Source of the DNA: Chelativorans xinjiangensis
GTDB taxonomy: Bacteria > Pseudomonadota > Alphaproteobacteria > Rhizobiales > Rhizobiaceae
Assembly (NCBI RefSeq): GCF_009812055.1
Contig: NZ_WQNH01000005.1
Location: 109,501 to 173,500, forward strand
Reading direction: 5' to 3'
Length of the DNA stretch: 64,000 nucleotides
Under the pieces are notes generated by a model, which was not told the DNA's origin, did not search any database, and was given only the letters and a program-made list of their open reading frames with translations. The translations under genes were made by a program, and so were the position numbers. Of the stretch, positions 33,657 to 44,256 are shown in pieces; the first letter of the stretch is position 1, and each line of letters starts with the position of its first letter.

Positions 33657-34178
33657 TCAACGCAACCGGGCGGCAAACCACAGGCCGAAGGCAAAAAGGG
33701 CAAACAGCCCGTAAGGAAAATAGAGCCTCAGGCCGAGCACGGCAAACTCGTAGAGTGCGGTCGCCGTGGTAAAAAGGAGCCAATCGGCAAGGTCGTGGAG
33801 ACCTACCCCCTCATGCCAGGCGGTAACGGAAACCACGTATTGGAATGCGAAGACCAGCGCCGTGAGGCCGACGGTCATAACGCTCAGCGCCAGGAAGAAA
33901 CAGGCGAAGCGGCGGCTGGTCTCGAAGCGCCGCGCCACCTGACAGGCCGGGTAGAGGGCGGCCGGGAAGGCGAGCGCGGCACCAAGGGTGAAGGTGAGGG
34001 TGATCATGGCGACCCGCGAATGATCGGCCCAGTGCGCGATCCCGGCGAGAGCGCTTGCGCCCATTATCAGGCTCCAAAGCACCGTGCCGAGCACTGTTGC
34101 GCCTATGGGCGGCAGCGCGGCTTTCGAACGGCTCGTGGAATATGCCGCCGAAACGGGCGTGAAAGGACCGTGCTGCAC
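33657..34178 (-). CDS. Hypothetical inner-membrane protein
   Basis: A 173-residue protein with four predicted membrane helices: about residues 27-48 (VLGTVLWSLIMGASALAGI), 57-80 (VAMITLTFTLGAALAFPAAL), 92-115 and 142-168 (LRLYFPYGLFALFAFGLWF). Arg-rich loops favour a cytosolic position for the loop near residue 85. It has no recognised domain. It sits 58 bases upstream of purB and 2 bases downstream of the DUF2259 gene, so the three are probably co-transcribed. Confidence 0.7.
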   Translation of the reverse strand: MQHGPFTPVSAAYSTSRSKAALPPIGATVLGTVLWSLIMGASALAGIAHWADHSRVAMITLTFTLGAALAFPAALYPACQVARRFETSRRFACFFLALSVMTVGLTALVFAFQYVVSVTAWHEGVGLHDLADWLLFTTATALYEFAVLGLRLYFPYGLFALFAFGLWFAARLR

Positions 34179-34180
34179 GC

Positions 34181-34900
34181 CTAAAGCTGTCCCGTGATCG
34201 CGATGAAGCGGTGGTCCGGTCCCTCGAAGCCGAAGCCGCGGACGGCGATCAGGACGGCGAAGACCGCCGGCCCGCCCTGTGGATGATAGGTCTGGATGCC
34301 CGTCAGCCGGTAGCCGAGCGGGCAGCGGCGGCTCGACGGGATGGTCTCGTCCTCGTGCACGGTCGCGGTCTCACCGCCCGGCGCGGTGCCGATCCGCAGG
34401 AGGCGGAAGCCCATGATCATGCCCAGGTCCTCGCAGTTTTCGGGCTGTGGAAGGTGCAGTTCCTCCAGGCGGAATTCCAGCGCCTCGTCGATCGGCGGCA
34501 CGACGGGGCGCGGGTTCACCATCATGCGGTGCGGGTCGGCCGAAAGCTCCGTCACCGCGTTCCAGCCGGCGGTAAAGCCGGGGGTGAGTTCGGCGTCGGA
34601 AATCACCGCCTGGCCTTGATCTTTGGCTTCCTGCCTGGCCGTTTCCAGCGCCGCCTCCTCGTCGTCGATGCGCACGCGGACCGGCGTGCCGGGCAGGAAG
34701 CTGTCGCTTGCCGTGTCGATGTAGAAGCGGTTGGCATAGGGAAATCCGGAGCCGTCCTGGATGCCGTATTCCTCGAAGGCGAAGATGCCGCCGTCGGCAC
34801 TGAAACCGAGGATCTCCACCGCCGCCGTATCGCCGGCGCGCGCGGCGGGCAACGCTAGCAGGAGCGCGGCAAGGGCCGCGAACAGGCGCAAGGTCGGCAT
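34181..34900 (-). CDS. DUF2259 secreted protein
   Basis: A 239-residue protein from the ATG at 34900 with a signal peptide (LRLFAALAALLLALPAARA, cleavage before GDT). The mature part begins AAVEILGFSADGGIFAFEEYGIQDGSGFPYA, a pattern of the DUF2259 family of predicted secreted proteins. Two cysteines (ENCEDLG, SRRCPLG) could pair. Function unknown. It is upstream of, and close to, the membrane-protein gene. Confidence 0.8.
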   Translation of the reverse strand: MPTLRLFAALAALLLALPAARAGDTAAVEILGFSADGGIFAFEEYGIQDGSGFPYANRFYIDTASDSFLPGTPVRVRIDDEEAALETARQEAKDQGQAVISDAELTPGFTAGWNAVTELSADPHRMMVNPRPVVPPIDEALEFRLEELHLPQPENCEDLGMIMGFRLLRIGTAPGGETATVHEDETIPSSRRCPLGYRLTGIQTYHPQGGPAVFAVLIAVRGFGFEGPDHRFIAITGQL

Positions 34901-35052
34901 GGAAGAAGCCCCTCTCGTTTTCGCACTGCGGCTTATACCCTTTTCCGCCGCCATGGGCGAGGGCGCCTTTCCGTTACCTCTTGAGGAGTCCTAAGGTCGG
35001 CGAAGCCGAACTAAAGATTCCATCCTAGTTTTACAGTTACGATTCACCGCCG

Positions 35053-35232
35053 AGCCCCTTCGCGCCCCCCTCTGTCCTGCCGGACATCTCCCCCACACGG
35101 GGGGAGATTGGCTGTCATCGCCGCGTTCGCCAATCTTCAACGCTGCAGGAGAGGCGAAACATCGATGAAGAGCCGATCTCCCCCCGTGTGGGGGAGATGT
35201 CCGGCAGGACAGAGGGGGGCGCGAAGGGGCGC
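35053..35232. repeat. Palindromic intergenic repeat, family A copy 3
   Basis: A complete element with both outer arms (ccccttcgcgcccccc... and the inverse ending gaaggggcgcc). The inner hairpins use cacacgggg / ccccgtgtg where copy 1 uses cacgagggg / cccctcgtg, so pairing is kept while sequence differs. It occupies most of the 364-base gap between the S58 peptidase and DUF2259 genes; nothing else is seen there. Confidence 0.85.
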
Positions 35233-35264
35233 CGACCATCTTGATTTTACAAAGGAAGGCAGCC

Positions 35265-36266
35265 TCACCGCTCCGACCACACCGGCATCACGTCGCCTTC
35301 CGCCTTTTCCGCCGCGAAGACCCCGCGGGCGATGGCGCGGGCCATGGTGGCTGCGGCGGCGGCATATAGCTCGATGCTCGCGGCGACATCCGGTTCCACA
35401 CCGCCGCGCCCCGTCGCCAGCGCGAAGACGAGGTCGCCGTCGAGCGGCGTATGCGCCGGCCATATGGCGCGGGCGAAGCCGTCGTGGGCGGCGATCGCCA
35501 GCCGGTGCGCGGCGGCCTTGGTGAGTTTCGCGTCGGTGGCGATCACGCCGATGGTGGTGTTGCCGCCGGGCCTTGCTCCGCCGAGCTTGGTGGCGACATC
35601 GTGCGCGTTGCCGGGAAGCGGCGAGGGGAGGCCGAGGCCGCCGAACTCGGCACCGATCTCGAAGGGCGCCGCCCAGAAATGTGCCGTGTCGCCGATCGTC
35701 GTGGAGCCGACGGCATTGACGGCCACCAGCGCGCCGATGGTGACGCCGTTCGGCAGGATGCACGAGGCCGAGCCGAGCCCGCCTTTCAGCCCCGCCGTGG
35801 TGGCCCCGGTGCCGGCGCCGTGCGAGCCGAGCGCGAAGTCGGCCGCGGCTGCCTGCGTCGCCTCGTAGCCGAGTTCGCGATAGGGCGGGAAGCGGCCCCA
35901 GTCCTTGTCGCCGCCATTGGCGAGGTCGAACAGGATCGCCGCCGGCACGATGGGCACGCGGAAGCCTCCCACTTCGAAGCCCCTGCCCATCTCGCGCAGC
36001 GCGCCCTGCGCGCCGGAGGCGGCATCGAGCCCGAAGGCCGAGCCGCCGGAAAGCACCACCGCATCCACACTTTCGATGAGGTTCTGCGGCGCCAGGAGGT
36101 CCGTCTCGCGCGTGCCCGGCGCGCCGCCCAGCACCTTGACGCCCGCCGTCGCCGGCTCCTCGCACAGCACCACGGTCACGCCGGATTTCAGCCGCGCATC
36201 CTGGCTGTTGCCGACCTTGATGCCCGCGACATCGGTGATGAGGTTCCTGGCGCCGGTCCGGAACAT
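35265..36266 (-). CDS. P1 family (S58, DmpA-like) N-terminal-nucleophile peptidase
   Basis: A 333-residue member of the S58 family, which includes L-aminopeptidase D-Ala-esterase and beta-aminopeptidases. The precursor autocleaves before a Ser, here probably in GLGSAS near residue 167. The upstream NLITDVAGIKVGN and VVLSGGSAFGLDAASG motifs are typical. No signal peptide. The ATG follows the TAG stop of the binding-protein gene without any gap (TAGATG), indicating translational coupling. Confidence 0.88.
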   Translation of the reverse strand: MFRTGARNLITDVAGIKVGNSQDARLKSGVTVVLCEEPATAGVKVLGGAPGTRETDLLAPQNLIESVDAVVLSGGSAFGLDAASGAQGALREMGRGFEVGGFRVPIVPAAILFDLANGGDKDWGRFPPYRELGYEATQAAAADFALGSHGAGTGATTAGLKGGLGSASCILPNGVTIGALVAVNAVGSTTIGDTAHFWAAPFEIGAEFGGLGLPSPLPGNAHDVATKLGGARPGGNTTIGVIATDAKLTKAAAHRLAIAAHDGFARAIWPAHTPLDGDLVFALATGRGGVEPDVAASIELYAAAAATMARAIARGVFAAEKAEGDVMPVWSER

Positions 36267-37355
36267 CTATTCGACCTCCACGAATTCCTCGCCGTCGTAG
36301 CGGAAAAGCCGGTAGATGTTGCGCGCGAGATCGCCTTTTTCGTCGAAGCGGACGATCCCGATCGCCGTATCGAAGGCGAAATCGTTCAAAATCTCCTCGA
36401 CCGGCCTGCCGTCCTCGGCCGCGACGCGCACGGCACCCGTGGCAAGCTGGACGGCCGCATAGCCAGGCAGCACATAGCCCTCCGGCTTCACGCCCGCCTC
36501 CCGCAGCGCCTGAAGTATCTGCGGGGCGGCGACGTCATGCCACTCAGGCAGCCCGACCATCAGCACGCCGGCGGCAAGCGGCACCGGGCCGTCCTCGGCT
36601 CTGAGCGCCTCTCCACCCGCCAGGGTCACCTCATAGCCGAGTTCCCCGGCATCGCGCGCCATTATGGCGACGTCGCTGCGGTCGCCGCCGACGAAGACAT
36701 GGGTCGCGCCCGCCCGCCGCAGCCGGCCGACAAGGCCGATCTGGTTGTCGAGCTGAGGCCTGAACGTGTCCATGAAGACCGGCTCCAACTCCGCCAGTCC
36801 GGCGGCCGCCCTCAGGTTCTCCGCAAGCTCCCGCCCGTAGATCGTCCCGTCGTCCACGATGGCGAAGAATTCGTTGCGCCAGCGCCGGATCAGGATGTCG
36901 GCCACCGCCTCGCGCTCGTCGTCGGAGCGGGGGCCGAGCCGGTAGACCGGCCAGTCCGTGCGCGCCTTCTGGTCGGTCAGGCCGCCCGTGCGCACCGGGG
37001 TGACGACCGGAACGCCTGCTTCCTTCAGGATCGGCATGGCTGCCTCGACGGCCGGCGTGCACAGAAAGCCGATGACGATCGCCGCGCCCGCCTCCACCAG
37101 CGCGTGGGCCGCCGCGGCCCCGCCTTCCTCGGTGCAGGCATCGTCCGCCTCGACCAGCCGCGCCCCCGCGTCGCCCCCGGCCGCCGTCCGCGCGCCTTCC
37201 GCCCATTGCGTGCCCAGCGTGGCGAAATTGCCGCTCAGTGGCGCCGCAAGGCCGACGATCACCTCCTGCGCATGCGCCGGGCCCACCGCCGCCAGGGCGG
37301 AAAGTTGAAGGGCAAGCACGATTGGACGCAAGGGGTACAGGCCGAAAATCCTCAA
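36267..37355 (-). CDS. ABC transporter substrate-binding protein (branched-chain amino-acid type, PBP1)
   Basis: About 362 residues with a signal peptide (VLALQLSALAAVGPAHA, cleavage before QEV). The mature protein starts VIVGLAAPLSGNFATLGTQWAEGA, the type I periplasmic-binding fold of Leu/Ile/Val-like receptors. CTEEGGAAAAHALV and FLCTPAVEAAMPIL suggest a Cys pair. The TTG start at 37355 places the signal peptide correctly; a GTG at 37385 is possible. No permease or ATPase genes adjoin, so it may serve a remote transporter or act as a sensor. Confidence 0.8.
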   Translation of the reverse strand: MRIFGLYPLRPIVLALQLSALAAVGPAHAQEVIVGLAAPLSGNFATLGTQWAEGARTAAGGDAGARLVEADDACTEEGGAAAAHALVEAGAAIVIGFLCTPAVEAAMPILKEAGVPVVTPVRTGGLTDQKARTDWPVYRLGPRSDDEREAVADILIRRWRNEFFAIVDDGTIYGRELAENLRAAAGLAELEPVFMDTFRPQLDNQIGLVGRLRRAGATHVFVGGDRSDVAIMARDAGELGYEVTLAGGEALRAEDGPVPLAAGVLMVGLPEWHDVAAPQILQALREAGVKPEGYVLPGYAAVQLATGAVRVAAEDGRPVEEILNDFAFDTAIGIVRFDEKGDLARNIYRLFRYDGEEFVEVE

Positions 37356-37494
37356 TTGACACGCATGGTTCTGAAGTTCCGCCACTGGTAAATGGTGGCG
37401 GGGCCGGGCGCAACACGCTATTGAGGCGGCCCGCCGGCCGCTTGTATGCGCCTGGCCGCAACCTATCTGTAAACCGAGGCGACGGGGAATTTTC

Positions 37495-37989
37495 GTGCTG
37501 AAGACCAACGACATAGCACCGCAGCATTATCGTGACGCGATGGCCCGCTTCGCCGGCGCCGTGCACGTCGTCACCACCGACGGACCCGCCGGGCGCCGCG
37601 GTGTCACCGTCATCGCCGCCTGTTCCGTCTCCGACAACCCGCCCATCGTGCTCGTTTGCCTCAACCGCGAGAACGTCAACAACGATCTCTTCTTGGAGAA
37701 CGGCGTCTTCGCGCTCAACACGCTGGCCGTCGATCATCAGGAACTGTCGGACGCCTTCTCCGGTCTCACCCGCCTGCCGCCCGACGAGCGTTTCGCCCTT
37801 GCCGAGTGGGAGACGCTGTCGACGGGGGCGCCGGCGCTAATCGGCGCCATGGCCGTTTTCGACTGCCAGGTGATCGACACCAAGGAACTTGCCACCCACC
37901 GTATTTATTTCGGCAAGGTGACAGGCCTGCGCGTGGGCGCTAACCTGCGCCCGCTGCTTTACCACGACCGCGGCTACCGCGTTCTCTAA
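37495..37989 (+). CDS. Flavin reductase family protein (HpaC-like)
   Basis: A 164-residue flavin reductase-like FMN-binding protein: YRDAMARFAGAVHVVTTDGPAGRRGVTVIAACSVSDNPPIVLVCLNRE matches the NADH:FMN oxidoreductase family, given here in pieces below the limit when read as separate motifs (MARFAGAVHVVTT; GVTVIAACSVSDNPP; VLVCLNRE). The C-terminal HRIYFGKV is also typical. It would supply reduced flavin to a monooxygenase or partner enzyme. It starts with GTG and lies 15 bases before the MoxR gene, suggesting one operon. Confidence 0.85.
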   Translation: MLKTNDIAPQHYRDAMARFAGAVHVVTTDGPAGRRGVTVIAACSVSDNPPIVLVCLNRENVNNDLFLENGVFALNTLAVDHQELSDAFSGLTRLPPDERFALAEWETLSTGAPALIGAMAVFDCQVIDTKELATHRIYFGKVTGLRVGANLRPLLYHDRGYRVL

Positions 37990-38004
37990 GCTTCCGGAGA
38001 AACA

Positions 38005-38934
38005 ATGTCCGCACTCACCCCGCGTGCCCTCCCGCAGTCGATCGACGAGACGCTCGACCTTCTGGCCGATGCCGACTACGTGGCCGACCGGGCGCTCGCC
38101 ACCGTGCTCTTCCTTGCCCTGAAGATGAAGCGGCCCTTGTTCCTGGAGGGCGAGGCGGGCGTCGGCAAGACGGAGATCGCCAAGGTGCTGGCCGCCTCCC
38201 TCGGCCGCCGCCTCATCCGGCTCCAGTGCTACGAGGGGCTCGACGTGTCCTCGGCCGTCTACGAGTGGAACTACGCCGCCCAGATGATCGAGATCCGCAT
38301 GGAGGAGGCGACGGGCACGGCCGACCGCGACATCATGGAGCACAACGTCTTCTCCGAGAAATACCTGATCCGCCGCCCCGTCCTGGAGGCGCTCTCCGGC
38401 GGCATCGGCGCGGCCCCCGTCTTCCTCATCGACGAGCTCGACCGCACGGACGAGGCCTTCGAGGCCTTCCTTCTCGAAATCCTCTCCGACTACCAGGTAA
38501 GCGTGCCCGAGCTCGGCACCATCCGCGCCGACGAGCCGCCCATCGTCATCATCACCACAAACCGCACGCGCGAGATCCACGACGCGCTGAAGCGCCGCTG
38601 CCTCTATCACTGGGTGGACTATCCCGATGCCGAGCGCGAGCTTGAAATCGTCCACCGCAAGGTGCCCGAGGCCAACCGCCGCCTTTCCGAGGAGGTGGTC
38701 CACTACGTGCAGAAGCTGCGCGAGATCGACCTTTTCAAGGTGCCGGGCGTGGCCGAGTCCATCGACTGGGTGAGCGCCCTGACCGAGCTCGACAAGGTCG
38801 CGCTCGACCCCGAGACCGTATCCGATACGCTGGGCGTGCTCCTGAAATACCAGGACGACATCGCCCGGCTGCAGGAGGGCGAGGGCGCGAAGATCCTGAG
38901 CGAGGTCAAGGCCGAGCTGGAAGCTGCGGACTGA
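38005..38934 (+). CDS. MoxR family AAA+ ATPase (CoxD-like)
   Basis: A 309-residue MoxR ATPase. Walker A GEAGVGKTEIAKVL is near residue 50, Walker B FLIDELDRTDEAFEAFLLEIL near 135, sensor 1 ITTNRTREIHDALKRRC near 180. The pair MoxR plus VWA protein is a chaperone module for metal-centre insertion. Next to XdhC genes it corresponds to CoxD of the CO dehydrogenase maturation cluster. It overlaps nothing and is followed after 4 bases by the VWA gene. Confidence 0.92.
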   Translation: MSALTPRALPQSIDETLDLLADADYVADRALATVLFLALKMKRPLFLEGEAGVGKTEIAKVLAASLGRRLIRLQCYEGLDVSSAVYEWNYAAQMIEIRMEEATGTADRDIMEHNVFSEKYLIRRPVLEALSGGIGAAPVFLIDELDRTDEAFEAFLLEILSDYQVSVPELGTIRADEPPIVIITTNRTREIHDALKRRCLYHWVDYPDAERELEIVHRKVPEANRRLSEEVVHYVQKLREIDLFKVPGVAESIDWVSALTELDKVALDPETVSDTLGVLLKYQDDIARLQEGEGAKILSEVKAELEAAD

Positions 38935-38938
38935 GGCC

Positions 38939-40189
38939 ATGGCCGCCGGCAGCAAGCAACGCCGAAAAAGCGCCGACCCGGAAGGGCGGCTCGCCGACAA
39001 CATCGTCTTTTTCGCCCGCGCCCTGCGCAAGGCGGGCCTGCGCGTCGGGCCCGGCGCCGTCACCGATGCCATCGAGGCCGTGCTGGCGGCCGGCATCGGC
39101 ACGCGCGAGGACTTCTACTGGACGCTGCACGCCGTCCTCGTGAAGCGGCACGAGGACCACGCCGTCTTCGACGAGGCCTTCCGCCTGTTCTGGCGCTCGC
39201 GCGAATTGATCGAGAAGATGCTGGCCATGTTCTCGCCGGTCGCCCCGGACCGGGCCGAGAAAGAGAAGCCGCGCGCCGGCGAGACCCGTGCCGGCGAAGC
39301 CTTCCGCAACGAGCGCCGCGACCCGCTCGCGCGCAACGAGGAGATCGAACTTGACGCGCGCCTCTCGCTGTCGGCCAACGAGGTGCTGCGCCACAAGGAT
39401 TTCGCGCAGATGACGACCGAGGAGCTTTCGGCAGCGCGGCAGGCGATGGCCGCACTCGTCATGCCGCACGACCTCGTCGCCACCCGCCGCCTCCGTCCCG
39501 ACCCGCGCGGCGGGCGGATCGACCCGCGCGCCATGATGCGCTTCGGCTTGCGCACCGGCGGCGACCTCATCCTGCCGCGCTTCCGCAGCCCGCGCCGGGT
39601 GCATCCGCCGCTCGTCGTCCTTGCCGACATCTCCGGCTCCATGAGCCAGTACACGCGCGTCTTCCTGCATTTCCTGCACGCGCTGACGGAAAAGCGCCGA
39701 CGCGTGCACTCCTTCGTCTTCGGCACGAGGCTCACGAACCTGACACGCCAATTGCGTCACCGCGACCCCGACGAGGCGCTGGCCGAATGCGCGAATGCTG
39801 TGCCCGACTGGTCCGGCGGCACGCGCATCGGCGAGGCGCTTCTCACCTTCAACCGTCTGTGGTCGCGCCGCGTGCTCGGGCAGGGGGCGACGGTGCTCCT
39901 GATCACCGACGGGCTGGAGCGCGACGATATCGAGACGCTCTCCCACGAGATGGAGCGGTTGCACAAATCCTGCCGCCGCCTCATCTGGCTCAATCCGCTC
40001 CTGCGCTTCGAGGGCTTCGAGGCCCGGGCGCGCGGCGTCAGGGCCATGCTGCCGCACGTCGACGAGTTCCGCCCGGTCCATACGCTGGAAGCGCTGGAGG
40101 ACCTGTGCCGGGCGCTCTCCGCCCCGCCGCCGCGCGGGCGCATGGGAGCTATGACGGTCGAGGGTCTTGGCAACCGCCTGCCTGCGTGA
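38939..40189 (+). CDS. VWA domain-containing protein (CoxE-like)
   Basis: A 416-residue protein with a C-terminal von Willebrand A domain carrying a MIDAS motif DISGSMS (near residue 232) and the later WSGGTRIGEALLTFN and LLITDGLERDD segments. The N-terminal half, with ALRKAGLRVGPGAVTDAI, matches the CoxE/DUF58-type region. It acts with the MoxR ATPase as a metal-dependent chaperone during molybdoenzyme assembly. The start ATG lies 4 bases after the MoxR stop. Confidence 0.9.
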   Translation: MAAGSKQRRKSADPEGRLADNIVFFARALRKAGLRVGPGAVTDAIEAVLAAGIGTREDFYWTLHAVLVKRHEDHAVFDEAFRLFWRSRELIEKMLAMFSPVAPDRAEKEKPRAGETRAGEAFRNERRDPLARNEEIELDARLSLSANEVLRHKDFAQMTTEELSAARQAMAALVMPHDLVATRRLRPDPRGGRIDPRAMMRFGLRTGGDLILPRFRSPRRVHPPLVVLADISGSMSQYTRVFLHFLHALTEKRRRVHSFVFGTRLTNLTRQLRHRDPDEALAECANAVPDWSGGTRIGEALLTFNRLWSRRVLGQGATVLLITDGLERDDIETLSHEMERLHKSCRRLIWLNPLLRFEGFEARARGVRAMLPHVDEFRPVHTLEALEDLCRALSAPPPRGRMGAMTVEGLGNRLPA

Positions 40190-40301
40190 CCATATTGGAA
40201 TGGGTTTAGGATATGCGGGGATTTCGTGTGGAGATGTCGGCGAGCGGTCCTTCCCACTGCTTCCAGCCCGGTCTCTCAACCGCACTCACAGGAGGCGAAA
40301 G

Positions 40302-40640
40302 ATGCTCGATCAGACGCAAAGCGGCGAGCCGCTCGACCCGCTGATGACCGCCGAGGACTGGATGAAGGAGGGCCGCGACGTGGCCATCGCCACCGTCGTC
40401 GAGACCTGGGGTTCGGCCCCGCGGCCCGTGGGCAGCCATTTGATCATCGACGGGGAGGGGCATTTCGAGGGCTCCGTCTCCGGCGGCTGCGTCGAGGGTG
40501 CCGTGGTGGCGGAAGCCGCCGACGTTCTTTCCGACGGCAAGCCGCGCATGCTGGAGTTCGGCGTCGCCGACGAGACGGCCTGGCAGGTCGGCCTCTCCTG
40601 CGGCGGCCGCATCAAGGTCTATGTCGAGCGGCTGGGCTGA
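40302..40640 (+). CDS. XdhC/CoxI-type N-terminal domain protein
   Basis: A 112-residue protein holding only the XdhC_CoxI domain: AIATVVETWGSAPRPVGSHLII, GHFEGSVSGGCVEGAVV (with the conserved Cys in SGGCVE) and GLSCGGRIKVYVE (second conserved Cys in SCGG). XdhC proteins bind molybdenum cofactor and deliver its sulfurated form to xanthine dehydrogenase-type enzymes. A GGAGG site precedes the ATG. The separately encoded Rossmann half follows after 3 bases. Confidence 0.9.
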   Translation: MLDQTQSGEPLDPLMTAEDWMKEGRDVAIATVVETWGSAPRPVGSHLIIDGEGHFEGSVSGGCVEGAVVAEAADVLSDGKPRMLEFGVADETAWQVGLSCGGRIKVYVERLG

Positions 40641-40643
40641 GCC

Positions 40644-41347
40644 ATGGACCCCTATGCCCTGAAAAAGCTCAATCGATGCCGGCGCGAACGCCGCGCGGCT
40701 CTCCTTCTCACCAACCTCGACGACGGGCGCGACCGGGTGGTGGTCGAGGGCGATCCCGTTGCCGGGCCGCTGGGCGAGGCGGTGGAGAAGGCGTTCCGCT
40801 CCGGCAAGTCCGGCACGGTTGAGGTCGACGGCCGCACGGTCTTCCTCAACGTGCACCTGCCGCCGCCGCGGCTCGTCATGGTCGGCGCCGTCCACATCAG
40901 CCAGGCGCTGGCGCCGATGGCGCGGATGGCCGGCTTCGACGTCCACATCATCGACCCGCGCACGGCCTTCGCTTCGCCGGAACGCTTTTCCGGCGTTCGG
41001 CTCGACGCCGAATGGCCGGAGGAGGCGCTGGCAAGGAGCCCGCTCGACGCCTATTGCGCGCTCGCCGCACTCACCCACGATCCGAAGATCGACGATCCGG
41101 CGTTGACGGCCGCGCTCGATGCCGGCTGCTTCTATATCGGCGCGCTCGGCAGCCGCAAGACCCACGCAAGGCGCGTCGAGCGGCTAACGGCGGCGGGTGT
41201 CCCGTCCTCCGCGATCGAGCGCATCCACGCGCCCATCGGCCTCGCCATCGGTGCGGCGAGCCCGCCGGAGATCGCCGTCGCGGTGCTGGCGGAAATCATC
41301 GAGGCCCTGCGCTCGCGCGGGCTCGAAGCGCGGAAAGGCGAGGCGGC

Positions 41348-41351
<4 letters not shown>
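40644..41351 (+). CDS. XdhC/CoxF-type Rossmann-domain protein
   Basis: A 235-residue protein with the XdhC Rossmann half: RLVMVGAVHISQALAPMARMAGF (nucleotide-binding region near residue 75), DPRTAFASPERF, CALAALTHDPKIDDPAL, FYIGALGSRKTHARRVERL and IHAPIGLAIGAASPPEIAVAVLAEI. Together with the preceding short gene it forms a split XdhC. It overlaps the next gene by 4 bases (GTGA). Confidence 0.92.
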
Positions 41352-42961
<1,610 letters not shown>

Positions 42962-43026
42962 TGGCGTTATCGCGAACGGCATCCCTTCGCATCCCCCTCT
43001 ACCCTTCGACAAGGCTCAGGGCAGAA

Positions 43027-43185
43027 GGCAGGGCTATCGCATATAAGTCATTTTTGCCGGCTTCGCCGGAACCCCCACCCTCAATCCCTCCCCTCAAGGG
43101 GGAGGGGGGCGCCGACGCCTCAGAATCCCCCTCCCCCTTGAGGGGAGGGGTGAGGGGTGGGGGTGCCATCAAGGACTCAGAACCC
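43027..43185. repeat. Palindromic intergenic repeat, family B copy 1
   Basis: About 160 bases beginning ggcagggctatcgcatata and ending ccatcaaggactcagaaccc. The inverted arms are built on accccca ccctcaatccctcccctcaa and their complement. A second copy is at 49.9-50.1 kb. It is read through in frame by the open frame of the following hydrolase gene. Confidence 0.8.
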
Positions 43186-43224
43186 ATATTCGATTGCTCT
43201 GGGGCGGAAGAGGGTGCGGGCCGC

Positions 43225-44106
43225 TTGCGCCGCCATCTCCTCCCAACCCTCCTCTGCCTCATCTCCATCCTCTTCGCCGCCCCCGCCGCGGCCCTCCAAC
43301 TCGCCCCCTTCAAGGACCGGCTCTTCACTTACCCCCAAACCCTCGAGACCCGCGACAACGGCGCCTACCGCGTAATCGACTACCGCGAGCTCCGCGACAT
43401 CAACCAGCGCGACGCCGTGCCGGAGCGGCAGGTCAAGGGCCGCTACGTCAGCACCGACATCCGCCGTCTGCAGCAGGACCTCGCCGCCGATACGAAGGCC
43501 GGCTCCGTGCGCCATTTCGCCGTTGGCCGTCCCGCCCGTCCGCGCATCATCACCGTCTATCTGCACGGCCAGGGCGGCAACCGGCACCAGGGGGTGAACG
43601 ACTTCACCTTCGGCGGCAATTTCAACCGCATAAAGAACCTGATGGGCCGCAACGGCGGGCTCTATCTTTCGCCGGACGTGTCCGATTTCGGCGACAAGGG
43701 CGCGGCGGAGGTGGCCGCGCTCGTCTCCCACTACGCCGCGCGCTCGCCAGAAGCGCCGGTCTTCCTCGCCTGCGGCTCCATGGGAGGGGCGCTGTGCTGG
43801 CGGCTTGCCCGCGACCCGGCGCTGGCGCCGCGGCTGGGCGGCCTTCTGCTTTTGGGCTCCATGTGGGACGACCATTTCATGGGGTCGGAAGCCTTCCGCC
43901 GCCGCGTGCCCCTTTTCATCGCCCACGGCAGCCGCGACACGGTTTTCCCCGTCGAAAGGCAGGAGACCTTCTATCGCGCCATCAGCTCCGCGGCACCCGG
44001 CTATCCCCTCCGCTTCGTGCGTTTCGAGACCGGCTCCCACGGCACGCCCATCCGCATGACCGACTGGCGCGAGACGCTCAACTGGATGCTGTCGGTCAGG
44101 CGCTAG
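43225..44106 (+). CDS. Secreted alpha/beta hydrolase
   Basis: About 293 residues from a TTG at 43225, which places a signal peptide (HLLPTLLCLISILFAAPAAA) at the N-terminus. A hydrolase fold follows: VYLHGQGGNRHQGV (oxyanion region), nucleophile Ser in CGSMGGAL, acid Asp in AHGSRDTVFP and His in TGSHGTPIRM. The substrate is unknown. The frame is open back to a GTG at 42961 through repeat B copy 1, so a longer product is formally possible but would bury the signal peptide. Confidence 0.75.
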   Translation: MRRHLLPTLLCLISILFAAPAAALQLAPFKDRLFTYPQTLETRDNGAYRVIDYRELRDINQRDAVPERQVKGRYVSTDIRRLQQDLAADTKAGSVRHFAVGRPARPRIITVYLHGQGGNRHQGVNDFTFGGNFNRIKNLMGRNGGLYLSPDVSDFGDKGAAEVAALVSHYAARSPEAPVFLACGSMGGALCWRLARDPALAPRLGGLLLLGSMWDDHFMGSEAFRRRVPLFIAHGSRDTVFPVERQETFYRAISSAAPGYPLRFVRFETGSHGTPIRMTDWRETLNWMLSVRR

Positions 44107-44156
44107 AGGGGGGTGAATTGAGGTTAGAGCGGGATGAATTCAACCCGGGTCATCCA

Positions 44157-44216
44157 CCGCGCGTCATCCCGGACAACCTCCGCCCTGCGGGCTACGGCTT
44201 CCGGGATGACGCGCGG
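44157..44216. repeat. Perfect 17-base inverted repeat between convergent genes
   Basis: Arms 44157-44173 and 44200-44216 pair perfectly, with an inner smaller stem (gcccgcagggc-like). It lies between the convergent stops of the hydrolase and DUF1176 genes. It could act as a bidirectional terminator or be another dispersed palindrome. Confidence 0.7.
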
Positions 44217-44256
44217 AAGAGGCGAACCAATCTGATCTCGACAGCCTCTACGCCCC

